This document shows, piece by piece, positions 31,089 to 34,332 of a DNA stretch of 34,332 bases. The translations under genes were made by a program, and so were the position numbers. Within the stretch, counting starts at the first letter, position 1; each line of letters begins with the position of its first letter. The notes below the pieces were generated by a model that did no database searches, was not told where the DNA came from, and saw nothing but the letters and a program-made list of their open reading frames with translations. The stretch is from JAYPUA01 sp038133845. GTDB lineage: Bacteria > SAR324 > NAC60-12. The DNA lies in the NCBI GenBank assembly GCA_038133845.1, contig JAYPUA010000036.1, positions 1 through 34,332 of the forward strand, read 5' to 3'.

Positions 31089-32036
31089 ATGAAGCAGACG
31101 ACCGCCGAACGTGACCAAATCCTCTATGGGACCCGGGTTGCGTGGTACTACTACAAGACCGGAATGACCCAGTCGGAGATTGCCGAGAAGCTGGGGCTCA
31201 ACCGGGCCCGGGTGATCAACATCCTCAACGAGGCCAAGCGCAGCGGGATGGTCAGCATCCACGTGTCCGGGGAGGATCCGGAGCTGTTTGAGCTGGAAGC
31301 TCGGATGAAGGCGCGCTGGAACCTGCGTGAGGTGATGCTGATCCCTTCCGTTCCGGCAGAGCAGGTCAACGAAAGCCTGGGCCTGGCTGCCGCGCAGTTC
31401 CTGGAGATGCGCCTACAGGAGTCCGAGCACCTGGTCGGCCTGGGCTGGGGCTCCACCGTGGTCTCGGCGATGCGCAACCTCGGACGCCTGGCTGGCCGGG
31501 AGGTCGAGTTTGTCACGCTCTGCGGCGGGGTCATGAACTACCTCAGCCATGTCACCCCGGGCAACGTCGGCAGCTTCCTCTCCGGGTTCTTCTATCCCTT
31601 CCACGTGATCCCCACTCCGCTGCTGGTCAGCAACGAGACCCTGCGCAACGAGCTGCTGCAGGAGCTGGAGGTGCAGGAGGTCATGCGCAAGGCCCGCTCG
31701 TGCGACTTGGCTCTGGTAGGAATCGGTGCCGTCGCTCCTAGCGCTGGATTTCGCGAGTTCGGCTACCGCTCTTCGGAAGAGCTGGAACAACTCCGGCAGG
31801 TGGGAGCGGCCGGAGAGATCTTTGGCGAGCACTTCGATCAGGAAGGACGACCCCTCGAGCTGGAGCACCACTCCCGGCTCATCTCCACCCGGCTTGAAGA
31901 GCTGCAGGGCATGACCCACGTCATCGGGGCTGCCGGAGGGCTGGAGAAGATCGACGCCCTGCGCGGAGCTCTGCGCGGGAGATTCCTCCACTCCCTGATC
32001 ACCGATGAGGATTCCGCGCGCATCCTGAGCGCCTGA
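31089..32036 (+). CDS. SorC-family sugar-binding transcriptional regulator
   Basis: A 315-residue DNA-binding regulator: N-terminal helix-turn-helix (about 26-50, MTQSEIAEKLGLNRARVINI) and a C-terminal sugar-phosphate-binding domain (VGLGWGSTV, LCGGVMNY, DLALVGIGA, TRLEEL, VIGAAGGLEKIDAL) as in SorC, DeoR and CggR. Members are usually released from or attracted to DNA by phosphorylated sugars. Being directly downstream of glpD it probably controls that gene and itself, the effector perhaps glycerol-3-phosphate or dihydroxyacetone phosphate (inference). After the stop there is only a weak 3' hairpin (GCTC/GAGC, then GTTTGTTTTT), which lies in the duplicated gap flank. Confidence 0.93.
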   Translation: MKQTTAERDQILYGTRVAWYYYKTGMTQSEIAEKLGLNRARVINILNEAKRSGMVSIHVSGEDPELFELEARMKARWNLREVMLIPSVPAEQVNESLGLAAAQFLEMRLQESEHLVGLGWGSTVVSAMRNLGRLAGREVEFVTLCGGVMNYLSHVTPGNVGSFLSGFFYPFHVIPTPLLVSNETLRNELLQELEVQEVMRKARSCDLALVGIGAVAPSAGFREFGYRSSEELEQLRQVGAAGEIFGEHFDQEGRPLELEHHSRLISTRLEELQGMTHVIGAAGGLEKIDALRGALRGRFLHSLITDEDSARILSA

Positions 32037-32043
32037 ACCTCCT

Positions 32044-32253
32044 CCTCTCTCTCCGGCTTCCCGTTGATGCTCTTGTGGGCAGATGAGCGTTTGTTTTTNN
32101 NNNNNNNNNNNNNNNNNNNNNNNNNNNNNNNNNNNNNNNNNNNNNNNNNNNNNNNNNNNNNNNNNNNNNNNNNNNNNNNNNNNNNNNNNNNNNNNNNNCC
32201 TCTCTCTCCGGCTTCCCGTTGATGCTCTTGTGGGCAGATGAGCGTTTGTTTTT
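32044..32253. other. Assembly gap (100 N) flanked by an identical 55-bp sequence
   Basis: Ns occupy 32099-32198. The 55 bases just before (32044-32098) are identical to the 55 just after (32199-32253). A real tandem repeat of exactly this extent ending at both contig edges is unlikely; it looks like two contigs that overlap by the assembler's k-mer length and were joined with a default gap. The true sequence would be continuous from the sorC-type gene into 32254. Confidence 0.9.
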
Positions 32254-32302
32254 CAAAAATCTGACAAATGTAAAAAAAAATGAAGATAGACAGATTTAGG
32301 GC

Positions 32303-32330
32303 TTGACCATCGCAGGAACCCCCATATAAT
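32303..32330 (+). promoter_or_regulatory. Strong sigma-70-type promoter
   Basis: -35 TTGACC (32303-32308), 16-bp spacer, -10 TATAAT (32325-32330, perfect). Transcription would begin near 32337, 30 bases before a hydrophobic short ORF that now carries a stop codon. Confidence 0.65.
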
Positions 32331-32366
32331 CACCCTTTGGATCGTTGCTCAGGCAGCCCGAACGCG

Positions 32367-32528
32367 ATGCTGGAGCTAGGCGTAGCCGTAGTGAGGGATC
32401 GCCTGTTAATCTCCCTTCTGGGCAGCGCCTTCATCCACATCTTCTGGCTCGCTCTGAGAAACCCGCCGCTCTGCTAGGCCTCCGGGGTGTCCATCCTCTA
32501 CGCCATCTTCGTCTTCCGCAAGGTCTGA
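32367..32528 (+). pseudogene. Short membrane-protein ORF interrupted by TAG
   Basis: From ATG 32367 the frame encodes 36 residues (MLELGVAVVRDRLLISLLGS then AFIHIFWLALRNPPLC), meets TAG at 32475-32477, and continues in the same frame for 16 more residues (ASGVSILYAIFVFRKV) to a TGA at 32526. Both parts are hydrophobic with charged ends, like a two-helix membrane protein of 53 residues, and a TGG-to-TAG change would explain the break. A strong promoter lies just upstream but no good ribosome binding site is seen. Family not recognised. It may be a decaying gene or simply a shorter product. Confidence 0.4.
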
Positions 32529-32693
32529 AGCCTCACAGGGCTTCTGCACGGTTGCCCCTCCTCCGGATCCGGTTTTCTCTCTCTCCGCTGGGTCCGGAGG
32601 TTTTCGGGAGGGCAGGCTGTTGGGGGGCGTTTTGTTGAGGAAGAGGAGGAGACCGGGCGCGAGCACGTTCGGTCCTGTCCACGCTGGAGCCGC

Positions 32694-32916
32694 TCAGTCC
32701 TTGGGCAACTGAAAATCCAGCCAGAAGACGGCCCTGGAAACTCCGTCCTTGCCGTTGTAGGCGCTAACTGCGCCGCCACTGTTCTCCATGGATCCGCTTG
32801 ACCAGCCCCAACCCTGTCCCTTATTCCCGATCCTTGGTCGTGAAGAGTGCCTCGAAGATACGGCTCAGGTGCTTCTTGGGAATGCTGCTGCCGGAGTCTC
32901 GAATCCGGTATCTGTC
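32694..32916 (-). pseudogene. Histidine-kinase C-terminal (HATPase) remnant
   Basis: Reading leftwards from 32916: DRYRIRDSGSSIPKKHLSRI, FEALFTTKDRE, stop TAA, GTGLGLVKRIH; then after a one-base frame change ENSGGAVSAYNGKDGVSRAV and FWLDFQLPKD, ending in TGA at 32694-32696. These match the G1 box (D-x-G-x-x-I-P), F box (FxxFFTTK), G2 box (GTGLGL) and the C-terminal end of two-component sensor kinases. The TAA replaces one codon before GTGLGL, and an extra C before ATGGAGAAC explains the shift. The rest of the kinase is missing; the homology ends close to the inverted-repeat element at 32929. Confidence 0.75.
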
Positions 32917-32928
32917 AGGTCAGTTGCA

Positions 32929-33033
32929 CTACAAGGTGACAGCTTAGAGAGCAATTCTGCTCCGTTATTGCTTTAGAGGGACATGGAGCCCATGGATTAA
33001 AGGAGTATGGGCGCCTCTTTAGCCACCTTGTAG
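32929..33033. repeat. 105-bp element bounded by inverted repeats
   Basis: Arms CTACAAGGTG (32929-32938) and CACCTTGTAG (33024-33033) are perfect 10-bp inverted repeats; similarity extends imperfectly inward (GACAGCT and AGCC..). A nested AGCAAT/ATTGCT pair lies inside, and a separate CAGCAA/TTGCTG hairpin (33037-33052) abuts the stop of the next gene. It could be a MITE-like insertion or a structured transcript end; no target duplication is clear. Confidence 0.4.
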
Positions 33034-33052
33034 GCTCAGCAATGGGTTGCTG

Positions 33053-33226
33053 CTAGAGGGGCAAGTAGTAGGAGTTCTCAATCGTGGAGACCCCCTTCAT
33101 GTAGCGCAGCAGACCTTCCATAGCCCGATCATGGGCACGAGACGCCACACCGTGTTCTTGCGCTACCGAGTGGATGGTCTCCCAGTATTTCTTGATGTTC
33201 ACATCTTGAGTCATTGTCGCTCTCAT
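33053..33226 (-). CDS. Short protein of 57 residues, unknown (tiny gene 4)
   Basis: MRATMTQDVNIKKYWETIHS at the start, then an amphipathic helical region (VAQEHGVASRAHDRAMEGLL) and a Tyr-rich end (ENSYYLPL). No signal or membrane segment. The ATG at 33226 has AAAGGAG six bases upstream, a near-ideal ribosome binding site, and the codons look natural. It is the last of four short genes on the minus strand, 12 bp after the preceding one. Too short for ordinary ORF lists. Family not recognised. Confidence 0.65.
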   Translation of the reverse strand: MRATMTQDVNIKKYWETIHSVAQEHGVASRAHDRAMEGLLRYMKGVSTIENSYYLPL

Positions 33227-33238
33227 CGCTCTCTCCTT

Positions 33239-33322
33239 TTAAACCAGAATCAGAAAAGTCAGATACAAGACCCCGTAAGCCATAGAGGACAGGGTGAGTG
33301 TGTAGATCTTGGCGTTAAGCAT
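33239..33322 (-). CDS. Single-helix membrane miniprotein of 27 residues (tiny gene 3)
   Basis: MLNAKIYTLTLSSMAYGVLY then LTFLILV: one hydrophobic helix with a single Lys near the N-terminus. AGGAGA stands five bases before the ATG at 33322. Its stop codon TAA directly abuts the ribosome binding site of the following 57-residue gene, so translation may be coupled. Small one-helix subunits of this type often sit in respiratory or transporter complexes, but nothing here shows a partner. Confidence 0.6.
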   Translation of the reverse strand: MLNAKIYTLTLSSMAYGVLYLTFLILV

Positions 33323-33358
33323 GTCGTTCTCCTGAAGCAAAGGTCGAAACAGGTGCTT

Positions 33359-33490
33359 TTACTGTTGGGGCACGTGGACAAAAGAAGAGGTGCTCAAGCA
33401 GACCCACACATTCAGGTAGGCTTGATGGTACTCCTCAGAGTCGTTTCCGTGCTGTTGAATGGTGCTGTTGAGTTTTTGAATCAGTTCCAT
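33359..33490 (-). CDS. Short soluble protein of 43 residues, unknown (tiny gene 2)
   Basis: MELIQKLNSTIQQHGNDSEE then YHQAYLNVWVCLSTSSFVHV and PQQ. Polar N-terminal half, moderately hydrophobic middle with one Cys. CAAGGAGA precedes the ATG at 33490 at five bases. Lies 26 bp after the 41-residue gene and 36 bp before the 27-residue one. No family recognised. Confidence 0.6.
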   Translation of the reverse strand: MELIQKLNSTIQQHGNDSEEYHQAYLNVWVCLSTSSFVHVPQQ

Positions 33491-33501
33491 GGGTTCTCCT
33501 T

Positions 33502-33521
33502 GAGTCTTAAAGAGTCTTAAA
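33502..33521. repeat. Tandem 10-bp duplication
   Basis: GAGTCTTAAA occurs twice in a row (33502-33511, 33512-33521). The stop codon of tiny gene 1 lies in the second copy and the leader of tiny gene 2 contains the first, so this is probably a local slip duplication in the spacer. Confidence 0.8.
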
Positions 33522-33642
33522 ATCCGTACACGAAGAGAGTACTCATTCCGAAGGCTGTCCAGCCGATCAGGATCAAGGTCATCATTGTCTCCATCCGTTT
33601 GAGTGATCTTGGGGTGAAGCGAGATCGCCTCACGTTCAACAT
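33517..33642 (-). CDS. Short membrane protein of 41 residues (tiny gene 1)
   Basis: MLNVRRSRFTPRSLKRMETM then MTLILIGWTAFGMSTLFVYG and F: a strongly basic N-terminus followed by one membrane helix, i.e. cytoplasmic N-end by the positive-inside rule. The start is uncertain: at ATG 33642 the nearest GGAG is only two bases away, and TATACT six bases upstream could be a -10 box giving a nearly leaderless mRNA. The frame stays open further upstream to 33903, but that part has no gene-like features. Internal ATGs at 33588 and 33579 would leave only the membrane helix. Confidence 0.5.
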   Translation of the reverse strand: MLNVRRSRFTPRSLKRMETMMTLILIGWTAFGMSTLFVYGF

Positions 33643-33951
33643 GACTCCAGTATAGAGATCTCCCATTAGTCCGGTAGTCGTTGATGGGCCTACGGGTGCC
33701 AGGCTACGTAGTTCTACGCAGAAGGGTGGGGAAAGACCGTGGCAGTACCAGAAATGGTACTCACTCCTGTAAGAAAACAGTTCTAGATTCAGACCCAAGA
33801 AGAGCCCTGAACCTGGCCATAGAGGTCTCCAAAAGAGGCCTCTTGACAGCCTAGCCGTTCGCTTGCTGATGGGGAGCTGAGGGTGCTCGAGGGGCTCTGC
33901 CAAGGATTTTTGTCACCTTGATTAAAAATTTATGATGAAATAAATCAGGTG

Positions 33952-33971
33952 TTTACATGATTTCATGTAAA
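33952..33971. promoter_or_regulatory. 20-bp palindromic operator candidate
   Basis: TTTACATGA-TT-TCATGTAAA: perfect 9-bp arms with a two-base centre, in an AT-rich block between the tiny-gene cluster and the gene at 34147. It ends 17 bp before the proposed -35 box of the plus-strand promoter, a usual place for an activator site; it could also control the minus-strand genes. Confidence 0.6.
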
Positions 33972-33988
33972 TACCCTTAATTTTTTAC

Positions 33989-34017
33989 TTGCGTAGTTTT
34001 ACGGATGTCAGGATACT
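33989..34017 (+). promoter_or_regulatory. Probable promoter for the gene at 34147
   Basis: -35 TTGCGT (33989-33994), 17-bp spacer, -10 GATACT (34012-34017). Match to consensus is only fair (weak -35), in keeping with an activator-dependent promoter beside the palindrome. Transcription would begin near 34024, giving a leader of about 120 nt. Confidence 0.4.
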
Positions 34018-34026
34018 AGTTCTTAA

Positions 34027-34121
34027 CTGGCAGGGAGTAAGCCCTCCAGAATGTAAGAAAAAGGTTAATTAATAAGGATTAGCCTTTTGCGGAGAGCCAG
34101 TCCATGGTGGACTGAGCCTCC
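34027..34121 (+). ncRNA. Structured mRNA leader with three consecutive stem-loops
   Basis: Hairpin 1: CTGG-(C)-AGGG with CCCT-CCAG (34027-34049, loop AGUAAG). Hairpin 2: AAAAGGTTAA with TTAGCCTTTT (34059-34068 / 34079-34088, one G-U pair, 10-base loop). Hairpin 3: GGAG-AGC-CAGTCCA with TGGACTG-AGC-CTCC (34091-34121), which has a symmetric 3x3 internal loop. All lie between the proposed promoter and the ribosome binding site AAAGGAG (34134-34140). It may be a riboswitch, a protein-binding leader or an RNA-stability element; I recognise no known class. Confidence 0.5.
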
Positions 34122-34146
34122 ATTGAACCAAACAAAGGAGTCAGAT

Positions 34147-34332
34147 ATGAACCTTCTCATCGCAGCCCTCATCGCAGCCGGCATCTTCTCCTTCGCCGGA
34201 GACAAATCTGTGAATCTCGAAGAGCGCGAAGCTCAAGTCGCAGCCTCTTCTCACAACATGTACCACCAAGATCTCAATGAGGCCTCTCCTCTCGAGCAGT
34301 ACCTTGCAGGTGATGTCAGCCGATCAGGCGAT
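34147..34332 (+). CDS. Protein with hydrophobic N-terminus, partial (runs off window)
   Basis: The first 62 codons are visible. MNLLIAALIAAGIFSFAGDK begins with a hydrophobic segment that may be a short signal peptide or anchor; the following part is polar and acidic (SVNLEEREAQVAASSHNMYH, LNEASPLEQYLAGD). The start is well supported by AAAGGAG six bases before ATG 34147. It is divergent from the four tiny genes and preceded by a structured leader. Not recognised; the 3' end is beyond the window. Confidence 0.7.
   Translation, partial: MNLLIAALIAAGIFSFAGDKSVNLEEREAQVAASSHNMYHQDLNEASPLEQYLAGDVSRSGD

Larger units (their letters stand above)
33643..34146. other. Divergent intergenic region (504 bp) with several dyads
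   Basis: No gene is supported here on either strand. It holds a hairpin AGTACCA-GAAA-TGGTACT (33744-33761), an AT-rich block (33915-33995) with a near-perfect palindrome, a probable plus-strand promoter, and a three-hairpin leader in front of the gene at 34147. The AT-rich block is clearly lower in GC than the rest of the window. Confidence 0.6.

Noticed and set aside
31999..32256. Minus-strand frame running through the N gap
   Set aside because: It consists of the duplicated contig ends read through unknown bases; not a gene.
32338..32400. Resemblance to the 5' end of 16S rRNA (GATCnnnGCTCAGG..GAACGC)
   Set aside because: The match is limited to a few short words and no further rRNA sequence follows.
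32475..32477. TAG read as pyrrolysine
   Set aside because: No sign of pylT/pylS genes or methylamine methyltransferase similarity; a nonsense mutation is simpler.
32345..32666. Frames of 97 (plus) and 86 (minus) codons after the gap
   Set aside because: Both overlap the hydrophobic TAG-interrupted frame and have shadow-like Arg/Pro or Glu/Asp-rich composition.
33047..33520. 157-codon plus-strand frame
   Set aside because: It lies antisense to three short genes that have their own ribosome binding sites; its start has none.
33643..33903. N-terminal extension of tiny gene 1 to a 128-residue protein
   Set aside because: The extra part is rich in Pro/Ser/Leu without pattern, contains the 33744 hairpin, and its start has no ribosome binding site.
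33919..33949. FNR/CRP-type box (TTGAT..ATCAG)
   Set aside because: The half-sites are separated by far more than the four to six bases required.

Overview
This window looks like chromosomal DNA of a Gram-negative, GC-rich proteobacterium. The F1Fo ATP synthase operon has the order b', b, delta, alpha, gamma, beta, epsilon, with the a and c subunits encoded elsewhere. Together with two UGA-decoding selenoprotein genes and an exported PQQ-type dehydrogenase, this suggests a deltaproteobacterial-type lineage in the broad sense. No rRNA or tRNA gene is visible, so the assignment rests on gene content only. Most of the window (about 1-32000) is dense, conserved housekeeping DNA; the last 2 kb is different.

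Layout. (1) 334-6957, minus strand: a tightly packed run read from right to left, PilZ-type protein, inositol-monophosphatase-family phosphatase, exported PQQ sugar dehydrogenase, glycogen debranching enzyme, HemE, and an FAH-family hydrolase; several start and stop codons overlap. (2) 7153-10269: ileS. (3) 10340-12626, minus: a GrdB-family (selenoprotein B) protein, an ArsC/Spx-like thioredoxin-fold protein, and argC. Both of the first two genes are interrupted by an in-frame TGA that is followed at the right distance by a bacterial SECIS-like hairpin; I read both as selenoproteins with a U-x-x-C motif. argC overlaps the second by ATGA. (4) 12625-20664: yggS, a small coiled-coil ORF, lon, an exported four-cysteine protein, an ALDH7-type aldehyde dehydrogenase, comM and ispF. 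REP-like hairpin repeats lie at the ends of ileS/argC and of lon, where the repeat supplies the last codons of lon. (5) 20786-26718: the ATP synthase operon behind a clear sigma-70-type promoter. (6) 26927-32036: an unknown acidic protein, an MsbA-like ABC exporter, and a glpD-type dehydrogenase followed by a SorC-family regulator.

The 100-N gap at 32099-32198 is flanked by an identical 55-bp sequence, so it is almost certainly an assembly artefact, and the two sides probably join directly.

Right end (32254-34332): AT-richer, with decayed genes (a hydrophobic ORF broken by one TAG; a histidine-kinase C-terminus with one nonsense codon and one frameshift), a 105-bp inverted-repeat element, and a minus-strand string of four very short genes (41, 43, 27 and 57 codons), three of them with good ribosome binding sites. 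These are divergent from a gene with a hydrophobic N-terminus that runs off the window. The 504-bp divergent region contains a near-perfect palindrome and, just upstream of the last gene, three consecutive stem-loops that look like a structured mRNA leader. I recognise none of these short proteins. This cluster and the tandem selenoproteins are the parts most worth a second look.
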